From positions 1 through 54,769 of the forward strand of contig JBBQRO010000007.1 of the NCBI GenBank assembly GCA_038214685.1: a DNA stretch of 54,769 nt, given 5' to 3'. A program made the position numbers and the translations under genes. Position 1 is the first letter of the stretch. Each line of letters opens with the position of its first letter. This document shows positions 16,554 to 26,116 of the stretch, piece after piece. The stretch is from CADCTB01 sp038214685 (GTDB lineage: Bacteria > Actinomycetota > Acidimicrobiia > Acidimicrobiales > AC-14). The notes under the pieces are model-generated. The model did not search any database, was not told the origin of the DNA, and saw nothing but the letters and a program-made list of their open reading frames with translations.

Positions 16554-18053
16554 TCACCCGGGCGGTGTGAGCGTGGCCCACGTCTGGCTGATGGCGGACG
16601 GGTGGGGATCGAGATCGACGCCGCGACGCATGCCGTAGATGTGAAACACACTGGCGAGCGGGACGACCGAGTAGTCACGGTTCACCACGATGGCCATCAT
16701 GGCCGCCGTCGCCCGCTGGACGTCGTCCCGGTTCGTGGCCGTCGTCGACTGGGCGGCGAGCACCGCATAGTCCGGGTCGGGCGCCGTTCGAGAGGACAGC
16801 AGAAAGGCCGGGTTGGCGTCGTTCTGATTCGGCGTGGCCAGCTCGATGTCGTACCCGCGGTCACGATTCTCCTCCGAGGTTCGGATGTCGAACGCCTTCC
16901 TGACGCTGACCTCGAACCCCACCTCCTTCAACTGGGCCGCTACCAGCCGCAGCCCGGCCTCGGGCGCAGCCGGCCCGCCGATGAGCATCAGGGACAACCG
17001 GCGCGGTCCGTTCGTCCTCACCCCGTCGGTGCCGCCCTTCCAGCCGGCGTCGTCGAGCACCTGGGCGGCCCGGGCCGGATCGAACGATCCCGCCGTCACC
17101 GACGACGCCGAGGGGCCCAGCACCGCCGGCGGCGCCGTCCAGCGCCCGGCCTCGCCATTTCCACCCAGCACCTCGGCCACGTACCGTTGCCGGTCGACGG
17201 CCAAGGACACGGCCTGGCGAACCGGCCGATCGGCCCCGAGCGCCCCGGCCGCGTTGAAGGTGAGCACCTGGGTAGCGCCGGGACTGGCCTGGACCAGGTG
17301 GAATCGCGCGTCGGCCCCGACCGACGCCGCCGCATGGCGAGGGAGGCCGGTGACCATGTCGACCTGGCCGGTGCGCAGTGCATCGAGGCGCACGTCGGGG
17401 TCGGGCAGGAAGCGGAAGGTGAGCCGCTCGGCCCTGGCCTGGTCGCCCCAGTAGCCGTCGAAGCGCTCGACGACCACCTGGCGGCGAGGTTGGTAGTCCA
17501 CCACCTTGAACGGCCCAGTGCCGATCGGCGGCGTCGAGTCGTTGTGGGCGTCCCTGGGCACGATCGGCCCCTCCGGGTGCACCAGCTGCTCGGGCAGCCG
17601 CATATTGGGCGACGAGGAGACGAAGTCCACCGTGCGGTCGTCGATCTTGACCACGCGGTCGAGTGTGGCCGAGACCGACCGGAGCATGAGCTGGCGCCCG
17701 GTCCAGGACCAGACCACATCGTCGGCGCCGAAGGGTCGGCCGTCATGAAACGTCACCCCGGGGCGGAGGTGGAAGCGCCACGTCGTTGGCTCGACCAGTT
17801 CCCAGCGCTCGGCCAGGCCGGGCCGCACGGTGTAGTCAGGGCCCAGCGACAGCAGTGGCTCGTAGACGCCAACGTTCAGCTCGCCGGCGGCGAAATGCCT
17901 GGCGGTCGGGCCTTGGCCGGTGAGAGGCCAGATGTCCTCGCCCACGCCGATGCGAACCTCGCCCGGTCTGGTCGGCCCGCCCGCCGGCGGCCCAGCGTCG
18001 CCGCCTCCGCCGGAACACCCAGCCAGGCCGGCCAGAACCAACGCCCAGATCAC
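16554..18053 (-). CDS. family 5 extracellular solute-binding lipoprotein
   Basis: The 499-residue protein has a lipoprotein signal (LVLAGLAGC) followed by a Gly-rich linker and a family 5 solute-binding fold. Signatures include YEPLLSLGPDYTVRPGLAERW, TFHDGRPFGADDVVWSW and GTGPFKVVDYQPRRQVVVERFDGYWG. Family members feed peptides, nickel or sugars to ABC permeases. No permease or ATPase gene is near, so this is an orphan receptor with unknown ligand. It is divergent from the mannosidase gene by 67 bases; a shared role in glycan use is possible but unsupported. Confidence 0.85.
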   Translation of the reverse strand: MIWALVLAGLAGCSGGGGDAGPPAGGPTRPGEVRIGVGEDIWPLTGQGPTARHFAAGELNVGVYEPLLSLGPDYTVRPGLAERWELVEPTTWRFHLRPGVTFHDGRPFGADDVVWSWTGRQLMLRSVSATLDRVVKIDDRTVDFVSSSPNMRLPEQLVHPEGPIVPRDAHNDSTPPIGTGPFKVVDYQPRRQVVVERFDGYWGDQARAERLTFRFLPDPDVRLDALRTGQVDMVTGLPRHAAASVGADARFHLVQASPGATQVLTFNAAGALGADRPVRQAVSLAVDRQRYVAEVLGGNGEAGRWTAPPAVLGPSASSVTAGSFDPARAAQVLDDAGWKGGTDGVRTNGPRRLSLMLIGGPAAPEAGLRLVAAQLKEVGFEVSVRKAFDIRTSEENRDRGYDIELATPNQNDANPAFLLSSRTAPDPDYAVLAAQSTTATNRDDVQRATAAMMAIVVNRDYSVVPLASVFHIYGMRRGVDLDPHPSAISQTWATLTPPG

Positions 18054-18120
18054 CAGCCCACTGCGCAGTCGTGTCGCGATGGCGAGGATCGTAGAGGAGC
18101 GGCCGGCGTTAACGTGAGGG

Positions 18121-21117
18121 GTGTCGATCCTGGGCCGGGCCCGAGCGCTGCTGGCGGAGGTGATCGAGCCGGCCGTCTTCGGGCCGGTCCACGGGCTCGA
18201 CGTCGCCGCCTCCCACCTTGTCGGCGAGCCGGTGCCCTATGACCAAGCGGTGGCCGGGCACTTCGCCCCCTTCGACGTCGGAGGGCCCTGGGGACCGAGG
18301 TGGGGCACGACGTGGTTCCGGCTCCGGGGCGCGGTTCCTGCTGCGTGGGCCGGCGAGGAGGTCGCCCTTCGCTTCGAGATGACCGAACCGGCCGAGGGCC
18401 TGCTGTGGCGGGATGCCACGCCGCTGGTCGGCTTGTCCTGGCTGCGGCGAGACGTGGTGCTGCGGCGACGGGCCGAGGCGCTGGAGCGCGTCGAGCTGTA
18501 TGTGGAGGCGGCCGCCAATCCGGCCGTGCCGGCCCACGACGCCCGGGTCGACTGGCCGTTGCTCCTCGCCGACCCCGGGGGGGCGCCCGGCTTCGCGCTG
18601 ACCCGCTGCCAGCTCGCCGTCCGCCGGCGTGAGGTCTACGACCTGGCCTGCGATCTGCGCACCGCCCTCGAGCTGGCCGAGGCGGCCGAGGCCACCGGTA
18701 CCGACTTCGCCCTGCTCGAGCCGCTGGCCGCAGTCCTCGGGGCCGTCGACGTGGACGACGTGGTCGCCACCGCAGCTGACGGGCGGGTCGCGCTGGCCAA
18801 GGTCCTCGGCCGCCCCGCCGTGGCCGGCGCCCATCGCATCAGCGCCGTCGGCCACGCCCACATCGACACCGCCTGGCTCTGGCCGGCCCGGGAAGCGGCA
18901 CGGAAGTGCGCCCGGAGCTTCGCCAACGCAGTTGCTCTCATGGAGGAGTACCCCGAGTTCGAGCTCGTGTGCTCCGCCGCCCGCCACCTGGCCTGGGTCG
19001 AGGAGCGCTACCCGTCGCTGTTCGCCCGCATCGCCGACCGGGTGGCCGCCGGCCAGTTCCAACCGGTCGGTGGCATGTGGGTGGAGGCCGACTGCAACGT
19101 GCCGTCAGGCGAATCGCTGGTGCGACAGATCGTCCACGGCCAGCGCTGGTACCTCAGCCGGTTCGGGCACGAGTGCCGGGAGGCCTGGCTGCCCGACGGG
19201 TTCGGCTTCCCGGCCAGCCTCCCCCAGATACTGGCTGAGGCGGGCATGGGATGGTTCGTGACCCAGAAGCTGTCCTGGAACGAGGTGAACCGCTTCCCTC
19301 ATCACACGTTCTGGTGGCAGGGGCTCGACGGCACCCGCGTGCGGGCCCACTTCCCGCCGGCCGCCACCTACAACGGCGACATGTCCCTGCCCGAGCTGCT
19401 GCGGGCTCCGCTGGCCCCGGGCGCAGGGGCCCGGTCGCTCTACCCGTTCGGTCACGGCGACGGGGGCGGCGGGCCGACGCGCGACATGGTGGAGGCGGCG
19501 CGCCGGGCCGCCGACGTGGCCGGCGCCCCTCGCGTGGCCATGGCGGGCCTGGCCGAGTTCTTCGCCGCCGTCGAGACCGACCCCGCACCCCTGCCGGTCT
19601 GGGTCGGCGACCTCTACCTGGAGAAGCACCGGGGCACCTTCACCAGCCAGGCCGCGGTCAAGCTCGGCAACCGTCGGGGCGAACTGGCTCTCGGCGCCGC
19701 CGAGCTGTGGTCGACGGTGCGCCCCGACGGCGCCCCGTGGCCGGCCGAGGAGCTCGACCGGGCCTGGAAGCTGCTCCTCTTGAACCAGTTCCACGACATC
19801 CTGCCCGGCTCGTCGATCCACTGGGTGTACCGCGACGCCGCGGTCGACCACGCCGAGGTCCAGGCCACCGCCACCGGCCTGGCCGGCGGCGCGCTGGCCG
19901 CGCTCACGGCGGCGGTCGACACGTCTGGCGCCGCCGAGCCGGCCGTCGTGTACAACCCCACCGCGGCCACCCGCCGGGAGCTGGTGGGGACGGTGATGGC
20001 TCACGTGCCGGCCATGGGCTACGCAGTGGTCGACCTGGCCGAACCGGCTGCCGGCCTGGCGGTCGAGGTGGGCGATGGCTGGATGTCGAACGGGTTGCTC
20101 CGGGTCCACTGGGACGGCGCTGGTCGGCTGACCTCGATCTGGGACGAGGAGCACCAGCGGGAGGTCGTCGTCCCCGGATCGGCGGCCAATGTGTTCCACC
20201 TCCACCACGACCATCCGGCCGAGTACGACGCCTGGGACGTCGACCGCAGCTACCTGGACGCCTATGAGGACCTGGCCGGCCCGGTGGCGATCGAGTTGGT
20301 GGAGGCGGGCGAGGGCGGGCGGGCCCGGGTGCGCTTCAGGCGCAGCTTCGGGAACTCCACCATCGACCAGACCATGGTGCTGCAGGCCGGTTCCCGCCGC
20401 CTCGACTTTGTCACCGACGTCGACTGGCACGAGCGCCACCGGTTCCTGAAGGTGGCCTTCCCGGTGGCTGTCCACACCGACCGGGCCACCTTCGAGATCC
20501 AGTTCGGCCACGTGAGCCGACCCACCCACGAGAACACCTCGTGGGAGCAGGCCCGCTTCGAGGTGTGCGCCCACCGCTGGGCCGACCTGTCGGAGGCCGG
20601 CTACGGCGTGGCCCTGCTCAACGACTGCAAGTACGGCTACGACGTGCGGGCCAACGTCATGCGCCTGTCACTGCTCCGGGCGCCCACCGCCCCGGATCCG
20701 GTGTGCGACCAAGGGCACCACCGCTTCACCTATGCCCTGCTCCCCCACGCCGGCGACCCGTTCACCGGCGGGGTCCTGGAGGCGGCGGCATCGCTGAACA
20801 CGCCGCTGGTGGTCGTACCGGTCGCCTCCCGGCCCGGGCTCCTGCCGGCGTCGATGTCGTTCGTGTCCGTCGACGACCCGGCCTTCGTCGTGGTCGCAGT
20901 CAAGCGGGCCGACGACGGCTCTGGCGACGTCGTCGTGCGGGGCTACGAGGCCTGGGGTGGCCGGCGCGGAGTTCGGCTCCGCGTGGCCATGCCCTTCGCT
21001 CGGGCCAGCCGTACCGACCTGTTGGAGCGCGGGCGCGAGGACCTCGCAGTGGAAGGCGATGCCGTCGTTCTGGTGCTCCGCCCTTTCGAGCTGGTCACGG
21101 TCCGGCTGCACACCTGA
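18121..21117 (+). CDS. GH38 alpha-mannosidase
   Basis: The 998-residue enzyme hydrolyses alpha-mannosides. The catalytic domain shows zinc ligands in VGHAHIDTAWLWP (His247 and Asp249), the WVEADCNVPSGE block and the nucleophile Asp359 in WLPDGFGFP. A further conserved segment, NQFHDILPGSSI, lies near residue 558. The last 400 residues are the beta-rich domain typical of the family. There is no signal peptide, so it acts in the cytoplasm, probably on imported or turned-over mannosides. The GTG start is preceded by a -10-like TAACGT five bases away, suggesting a leaderless message. It may be the last step after uptake by an unlinked transporter. Confidence 0.93.
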   Translation: MSILGRARALLAEVIEPAVFGPVHGLDVAASHLVGEPVPYDQAVAGHFAPFDVGGPWGPRWGTTWFRLRGAVPAAWAGEEVALRFEMTEPAEGLLWRDATPLVGLSWLRRDVVLRRRAEALERVELYVEAAANPAVPAHDARVDWPLLLADPGGAPGFALTRCQLAVRRREVYDLACDLRTALELAEAAEATGTDFALLEPLAAVLGAVDVDDVVATAADGRVALAKVLGRPAVAGAHRISAVGHAHIDTAWLWPAREAARKCARSFANAVALMEEYPEFELVCSAARHLAWVEERYPSLFARIADRVAAGQFQPVGGMWVEADCNVPSGESLVRQIVHGQRWYLSRFGHECREAWLPDGFGFPASLPQILAEAGMGWFVTQKLSWNEVNRFPHHTFWWQGLDGTRVRAHFPPAATYNGDMSLPELLRAPLAPGAGARSLYPFGHGDGGGGPTRDMVEAARRAADVAGAPRVAMAGLAEFFAAVETDPAPLPVWVGDLYLEKHRGTFTSQAAVKLGNRRGELALGAAELWSTVRPDGAPWPAEELDRAWKLLLLNQFHDILPGSSIHWVYRDAAVDHAEVQATATGLAGGALAALTAAVDTSGAAEPAVVYNPTAATRRELVGTVMAHVPAMGYAVVDLAEPAAGLAVEVGDGWMSNGLLRVHWDGAGRLTSIWDEEHQREVVVPGSAANVFHLHHDHPAEYDAWDVDRSYLDAYEDLAGPVAIELVEAGEGGRARVRFRRSFGNSTIDQTMVLQAGSRRLDFVTDVDWHERHRFLKVAFPVAVHTDRATFEIQFGHVSRPTHENTSWEQARFEVCAHRWADLSEAGYGVALLNDCKYGYDVRANVMRLSLLRAPTAPDPVCDQGHHRFTYALLPHAGDPFTGGVLEAAASLNTPLVVVPVASRPGLLPASMSFVSVDDPAFVVVAVKRADDGSGDVVVRGYEAWGGRRGVRLRVAMPFARASRTDLLERGREDLAVEGDAVVLVLRPFELVTVRLHT

Positions 21118-21130
21118 CCGGCCCCCGGCG

Positions 21131-21835
21131 CTACCGGAACCGGGGCTCGACCATGCGGGCCAGGCTCTCCAGCTTGTGGACTCGTTCGTCGTGGCCGATC
21201 TGGCGGAACAGGTCGGCCAGGGAGGCGAAGGCGCCGTACTCCTCGGTGAACGGGCCGTCGTAGGTGGTCTGCTCCCACTCCGGGTGCTCCTGCACGAGGA
21301 GGGCGTACTCGTGCTCGGCGTGGTCCTCGAAATCGACGTTCAGCCGGTAGCTCCACGCCGGCCGGATCACGTACAGCGCCCACGACAGGTGGTAGTAGGC
21401 CAGGGCGATGAGCTGGGGGAAAAGCCGGTAACGGACGAAGTTCTCCCGCTTGCCCGAGCGCTCCACCAGATCCTCGAGGATGAGGAGGTGCCACTGCTCG
21501 TTGTCCTGCTGGGCCCGGCTCTCCCCCACCCGGTCGAAGATGCGGCGGGCGAAGGTGGGACGGGAGTACCGATGGGTCACGGCCACGTAGGCCACCTGCT
21601 CCCATGCCTGGTACGGCACCCGGGCGATCACCTCGAGCACCTTGAACTTCGACAGCGACCGGGGCCGGCCGTAGACCACGTCGAGCAGCACGAACAGGGC
21701 CCGGGCCGCCGGTCCGTACCGCCGGCGAGGCGCGGCCAGGGTCACTTCCTGCTCGGCCCGCAGCTGTTCGGGCGTCAACTTGGGTGGACCGGCGAGAACC
21801 CCGGCACCGACGCTTGTGAAATCGCTCACAAACAC
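21131..21835 (-). CDS. aox: alternative oxidase (AOX/PTOX-type di-iron quinol oxidase)
   Basis: The 234-residue protein has all six di-iron ligands in order: E68 (LEVIARVPY), E113 and H116 (DNEQWHLLI), E170 (FEDHAEHEY), and E217 and H220 (DERVH). This matches the four AOX motifs, and the flanking text resembles plastid-type AOX (PTOX). AOX oxidises quinol and reduces oxygen to water without pumping protons. It is a monotopic membrane enzyme, and the hydrophobic stretch before E170 fits. It lies 60 bases downstream of gnd in the same direction. The GTG start (21835) is weakly supported, and GTG 21829 is an option. It could pair with the NDH-2 at 15.2 kb as an energy-dissipating route. Confidence 0.87.
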   Translation of the reverse strand: MFVSDFTSVGAGVLAGPPKLTPEQLRAEQEVTLAAPRRRYGPAARALFVLLDVVYGRPRSLSKFKVLEVIARVPYQAWEQVAYVAVTHRYSRPTFARRIFDRVGESRAQQDNEQWHLLILEDLVERSGKRENFVRYRLFPQLIALAYYHLSWALYVIRPAWSYRLNVDFEDHAEHEYALLVQEHPEWEQTTYDGPFTEEYGAFASLADLFRQIGHDERVHKLESLARMVEPRFR

Positions 21836-21860
21836 ACAGTACCGACCGTGGGGTCGCTAT

Positions 21861-21923
21861 CCCGCCGCTATGCCGGCTTCTCGGCGTGCCCGCCGCTATG
21901 CCGGCTTCTCGGCGTGCCCGCCG
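21861..21923. repeat. 28-bp tandem duplication spanning the gnd stop codon
   Basis: A 28-base unit occurs twice without mismatch (21861-21888 and 21889-21916), followed by the first seven bases of a third copy. It begins CCCGCCGCTATG and contains the TAG stop of gnd in each copy, so the protein end is unchanged. The extra copy occupies part of the gnd-aox spacer. Confidence 0.95.
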
Positions 21924-22909
21924 AACTCCTTCCGCATGGCCGACAGGATCTTGTCGGCGAAGTCGCCTTCGCCCCGGGAGCTGAACCGCTCGTAGAGGGC
22001 GGCGGTCAGCACGTAGGCCGGGACGCCCTCCTCGACCGCGGCCATCACGGTCCAGCGACCCTCGCCCGAGTCCGACACCCGACCGCTGAAGCCGGCGAGG
22101 TCGGGGTCCTTGTGCAGGGCAGAGGCGGTGAGGTCGAGGAGCCAGGAGCCGACCACGCTCCCCCGGCGCCAGACCTCGGCCACCTCGGTGGTGTCGATGT
22201 CGTACTGGTAGGCCTCCGTTGAGGTGAGCGGGGCGGTCTCGGCATCGGCGGCGTGGGCCTGCTTGCCCACATTGGCCTTGTGCAGGATGGCCAGACCCTC
22301 GGCGTAGGCGGCCATCAGGCCGTACTCGATCCCGTTGTGGACCATCTTCACGAAGTGGCCGGCGCCGTTCGCGCCGCAGTGGAGGTAGCCGTGCTCGGCG
22401 GGCGACGGCTCCCCCTCCCGCCCCGGCGTGCGGGGCGCAGCGTCGACCCCCGGGGCGATGGTGGCGAAGAGGGGCTCCAAGTGGCGGAAGATCTCCAGCT
22501 CGCCTCCCACCATGAGGCAGTAGCCCCGTTCGAGGCCGAACACGCCGCCGCTGGTGCCCACGTCGACGTAGTGGATGCCCTTGGGCGCCAAGGCCGCCGC
22601 CCGCTCGATGTCGGCGCGGTAGTAGGAGTTGCCTCCGTCGATGATGATGTCGCCAGGCTCGAAGTACTCGGCCAGATCCATCACCGTCGCCCCGGCGAAG
22701 GCGGCAGGCACCATGATCCACGCCGCCCGGGGCGCCGTCAGCCTGGCCGCCAGGTCCTCGAGCGACGAGGCGGCGATCGCCCCCTCGGCCTCCAGCGCCA
22801 TGACTGATTTCGGGTCGACGTCGTAGACCACGCACTCGTGGCCGTTTCGCATGAGGCGGCGCACCAGGTTGGCGCCCATGCGCCCCAGGCCGATCATTGC
22901 CAGCTGCAT
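21896..22909 (-). CDS. gnd: 6-phosphogluconate dehydrogenase, decarboxylating, short NAD-type
   Basis: This enzyme converts 6-phosphogluconate to ribulose 5-phosphate with release of CO2. The 337-residue form is the short bacterial type (GndA/YqeC-like), usually NAD-linked, in contrast to the 470-residue NADP enzyme. It has the dinucleotide motif AMIGLGRMGANLVRRL, DGGNSYYRADIERA, VGTSGGVFGLERGYCLMVGG and the catalytic Lys/His/Asn region GAGHFVKMVHNGIEYG. ATG at 22909 follows AGGAG by about six bases. An upstream GTG (22939) is less likely. The 3' end lies in a perfect tandem duplication. Confidence 0.92.
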   Translation of the reverse strand: MQLAMIGLGRMGANLVRRLMRNGHECVVYDVDPKSVMALEAEGAIAASSLEDLAARLTAPRAAWIMVPAAFAGATVMDLAEYFEPGDIIIDGGNSYYRADIERAAALAPKGIHYVDVGTSGGVFGLERGYCLMVGGELEIFRHLEPLFATIAPGVDAAPRTPGREGEPSPAEHGYLHCGANGAGHFVKMVHNGIEYGLMAAYAEGLAILHKANVGKQAHAADAETAPLTSTEAYQYDIDTTEVAEVWRRGSVVGSWLLDLTASALHKDPDLAGFSGRVSDSGEGRWTVMAAVEEGVPAYVLTAALYERFSSRGEGDFADKILSAMRKEFGGHAEKPA

Positions 22910-23035
22910 CAGCGGCTCCTTTCCCGGTCGAGCGCCCACAGTATGCGGTCGGTGTCACCCTCCTTGAGGGCCACCACCTAGAATGACGGGGCTGGCGGCC
23001 CTATCGCCGCGGCAGCCCTACCGAAAGGCCAGTTC

Positions 23036-24892
23036 ATGCCCGCGCGCCAAGACCTGCGCAACCTCGCCATCGTGGCCCACGTGGATCACGGTAAAACTAC
23101 GCTCGTCGACGCCATGCTGTGGCAGTCCGGCATCTTCCGTGACAACCAGGACGTCAACGAACGGGTCATGGACTCGATGGACCTGGAGCGGGAGAAGGGC
23201 ATCACCATCCTGGCCAAGAACACCGCGGTGCGCTTCCATTCCGAGAAGCTGGGTGAAGTGAAGCTGAACATCGTGGACACGCCCGGCCACGCCGACTTCG
23301 GCGGCGAGGTGGAGCGGGCCCTCACCATGGTCGACGGCGTCCTGCTCCTGGTCGACGCGGCCGAGGGCCCCCAGCCCCAGACCCGCTTCGTGCTGCGCAA
23401 GGCCCTGGAGTCGAAGCTGCCGGTGATCCTGGTCGTGAACAAGGTCGACCGCCCCGACGCCCGGATCAAGGAGGTGGTCGACGAGGTCTACGAGCTGTTT
23501 CTCGACCTCGACGCCGACTTCGAGCAGATCGAGTTCCCGATCGTCTACGCCAACGCCAAGGCGGGCTGGGCCACCATGGAGCAGGGGGCCACGGGCACCA
23601 ACCTGCAGCCCCTCTTCGACCTGCTGATCCAGCGCATCCCGGCGCCGGAGTACGACGAAGAGGAGGCCGGGCACCCCCTCCAGGCCCTGGTCACCAACCT
23701 CGACCGGTCGCCCTACCTGGGCCGCCTGGCCATCTGCCGGGTACGCGAGGGCGTCATCCACAAGGGCGAGACGGTGGCCTGGTGCAGGGCCAACGGGTCG
23801 ATCGAGAAGGTCAAGATCGTCGAGTTGTACGTCACCGAGGGCCTCGAGCGGGTCGACGCGGCCGAGGCCGGGCCGGGAGAGATCATCGCCGTCGCCGGCC
23901 TGGCCGAGGTGACCATCGGCGAGACCCTGGCCGATGCCGGCGACCCCCGGCCACTGCCGGTCATGCTCATCGACGAGCCCAGCCTGGCCGTCACCATCGG
24001 CATCAACACCTCGCCGCTGGCCGGCCAGGACGGCTCCAAGATGACCGCCCGCCAGGTGAAAAGCCGCCTCGACACCGAGCTGGTCGGCAACGTGTCGCTG
24101 CGGGTATTCCCCACCGACCGTCCCGACACCTGGGAAGTGCAGGGCCGGGGCGAGCTCCAGCTCGCCATCCTGGTGGAGATCATGCGCCGCGAGGGCTTCG
24201 AGCTCACCGTGGGCAAGCCCCAGGTCGTGACCCGGGAGGTCGACGGCAAGACCCACGAGCCGGTCGACCGCCTGTCGGTCGACGTGCCCGAGGAGCACCT
24301 GGGCACCGTGACCCGCCTGCTCGCCACCCGCAAGGGCCGCCTGCAGCAGATGGTCAACCATGGCACCGGTTGGATCCGCATGGAGTACCTGATCCCGGCC
24401 CGGGGGCTGATCGGCTTCCGGACCGAGTTCATGACCGAGACCCGGGGTACCGGCATCCTTCACCACGTCTTCGAGGGCTACGAGCCCTGGCACGGTGAGC
24501 TGCGGACGCGCGACCGAGGCAGCATCGTGGCCGACCGCCGGGGCGTGACGAACACCTTCGCCCTGATGAACCTGCAGGACCGGGGCGAGCTCATGGTCGG
24601 CCCCGGCATCGACATCTACGAGGGCATGATCGTGGGCGAGAACTCCCGGTCCGATGAGATGGACGTCAACGCCTGCAAGGAGAAGAAGCTCACCAACATC
24701 CGGTCGTCGACCGCCGACGAATTGGTGCGCCTGACCCCGGCCCGCACCATGTCGCTGGAACAGGCGCTGGAGTTCATCGCCGACGACGAGTGCGTGGAGG
24801 TGACCCCGAGCGCGGTGCGGCTACGCAAGGTGATCCTCCCGGCCCAGGAGCGGGCCCGGCGCCGCCGCCCGTCGAGAGCACGTCCTGCGTAG
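23036..24892 (+). CDS. typA: ribosome-associated GTPase TypA/BipA
   Basis: The 618-residue protein is a translational GTPase. G motifs are AHVDHGKTT, a switch I ending EKGITI, DTPGHADF, NKVDRPDA, followed by domain II, EF-G-like domains III and V, and the TypA-specific C-terminal domain. BipA acts on the ribosome in 50S assembly and stress or cold adaptation. A TAGAAT -10-like element lies at 22979-22984, about 50 bases upstream, in the gap shared with the divergent gnd gene. A basic RRRRPSRARPA tail follows the conserved C-terminus. Confidence 0.96.
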   Translation: MPARQDLRNLAIVAHVDHGKTTLVDAMLWQSGIFRDNQDVNERVMDSMDLEREKGITILAKNTAVRFHSEKLGEVKLNIVDTPGHADFGGEVERALTMVDGVLLLVDAAEGPQPQTRFVLRKALESKLPVILVVNKVDRPDARIKEVVDEVYELFLDLDADFEQIEFPIVYANAKAGWATMEQGATGTNLQPLFDLLIQRIPAPEYDEEEAGHPLQALVTNLDRSPYLGRLAICRVREGVIHKGETVAWCRANGSIEKVKIVELYVTEGLERVDAAEAGPGEIIAVAGLAEVTIGETLADAGDPRPLPVMLIDEPSLAVTIGINTSPLAGQDGSKMTARQVKSRLDTELVGNVSLRVFPTDRPDTWEVQGRGELQLAILVEIMRREGFELTVGKPQVVTREVDGKTHEPVDRLSVDVPEEHLGTVTRLLATRKGRLQQMVNHGTGWIRMEYLIPARGLIGFRTEFMTETRGTGILHHVFEGYEPWHGELRTRDRGSIVADRRGVTNTFALMNLQDRGELMVGPGIDIYEGMIVGENSRSDEMDVNACKEKKLTNIRSSTADELVRLTPARTMSLEQALEFIADDECVEVTPSAVRLRKVILPAQERARRRRPSRARPA

Positions 24893-25141
24893 AGATAGAA
24901 AAACTTATAGATGTGCCTTGCATTTACCGGGCCGCATCTGTCAGAGTGTGCCTGGCGCCCTCGTCCGCCTGGTCCGCCGTCAGGCGGCCGGGGCGCCACT
25001 CTTCTTGTGTCGCCGGTGGAGCTTTTCGAAGCTCCCGGCCGGGGTGCCGCCTCACTGCCGGCGACCGGTAGCGTGGGGGGCCGGGTACAGACATTGCTCC
25101 CTCCCGCGTCACTGCTCCGTGTCTCCTCGAGAGGAGCGCCC

Positions 25142-25912
25142 TTGACATTGCCGGCGCCGGCTCGCCGTTGGCCGTTCCTCGACTGGGACGGACCAATTCC
25201 CGTCGCCCACCGGGGCGGTGCCGCGGAACAGCCGGAGAACACCATGGCGGCATTTTCCGCCGCCGTGGCCCTCGGCTACCGGTACGTGGAGACAGACGTG
25301 CACGCCACTGCCGACGGGGTGCTCCTGGCCTTCCACGACCACACCCTCGACCGGGCGACCGACATGGCCGGCACCATCGCCGAGCTCCCCTATGCGACCG
25401 TGCGCCAGGCCCGGGTCGGCGGCCATTCGATCCCGCGGCTCGAGGAGGTACTGGGCGCCTGGCCGGAGCTGCGCATTCACATCGACGCCAAGCACCTGGC
25501 TGCCGCTGCGCCGCTCGTCGGCGCCGTCGACCGCGCCGGCGCCCACGACCGGGTGTGCGTGGGCGCCTTCAACGACCGCACGGTGTCAGCCCTCCGGCGC
25601 CTGAGCCACGGCCGGATCTGCACGTGGATGGGCCGGGCGGAGATTCTCTCGCTGCGCCTGGCCAGCCTCGGCGTGCCTACCCCCCGCTCGGCCGCGGGCT
25701 GCGCCCAGGTACCGGTGCGCCAGGGGCGGCTGCCGGTCGTCGACCGGCGGTTCGTCGATGCCGCCCACCGGCGCGGAGTCGGCGTGCACGTCTGGACGAT
25801 CGACGAGCCCGACGTCATGAACCGGCTTCTCGACCTCGGTGTCGACGCCATCCTTTCCGACCGGCCCACGGTGCTCAAGCAGGTCCTCACCCAACGCGGC
25901 CTCTGGAGCTGA
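25142..25912 (+). CDS. glycerophosphodiester phosphodiesterase
   Basis: The 256-residue protein has the GDPD catalytic set: VAHRGGAAEQPENTMAAF, YVETDVHATADGV with the Glu/Asp metal ligands, and FHDHTLDRATD. It ends with VWTIDEPDVMNRLLDLGVDAILSDRP. It cleaves glycerophosphodiesters to glycerol 3-phosphate and an alcohol. No signal peptide is visible, so it is cytoplasmic. The TTG at 25142 is chosen because AGGAG lies five to six bases upstream, though the frame is open from 24911. The 249 bases before it are less GC-rich near 24895-24925 and contain no gene I can support. Confidence 0.88.
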   Translation: MTLPAPARRWPFLDWDGPIPVAHRGGAAEQPENTMAAFSAAVALGYRYVETDVHATADGVLLAFHDHTLDRATDMAGTIAELPYATVRQARVGGHSIPRLEEVLGAWPELRIHIDAKHLAAAAPLVGAVDRAGAHDRVCVGAFNDRTVSALRRLSHGRICTWMGRAEILSLRLASLGVPTPRSAAGCAQVPVRQGRLPVVDRRFVDAAHRRGVGVHVWTIDEPDVMNRLLDLGVDAILSDRPTVLKQVLTQRGLWS

Positions 25913-26116
25913 GCGATGGAACCCGATGCCGGCGCGGAGAATGACGACCTGCGACTGATGACCCTGATCGACGGAGTGGATGCGCAACTCCTGGTGCACA
26001 TCGAGCGGGTGGGCGGCCCTCCGGATTGGTCGAATGGAGGGTCACCGAGGCGTCCCCTGGCCGCTGGTATTGTCCACGACGCTCACCCATTGTCGGCGGG
26101 GAAAGCGAGAAATACC

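Noticed and set aside
16602..18242. Long plus-strand frame opposite the solute-binding protein gene
   Set aside because: Mirror of a well-supported gene; its Arg/Gly-rich translation has no recognisable domain.
19105..20574. Long minus-strand frame opposite the GH38 gene
   Set aside because: Shadow of a conserved enzyme frame; no motif and no ribosome site.
23018..24493. Long minus-strand frame opposite typA
   Set aside because: Shadow of a highly conserved GTPase.
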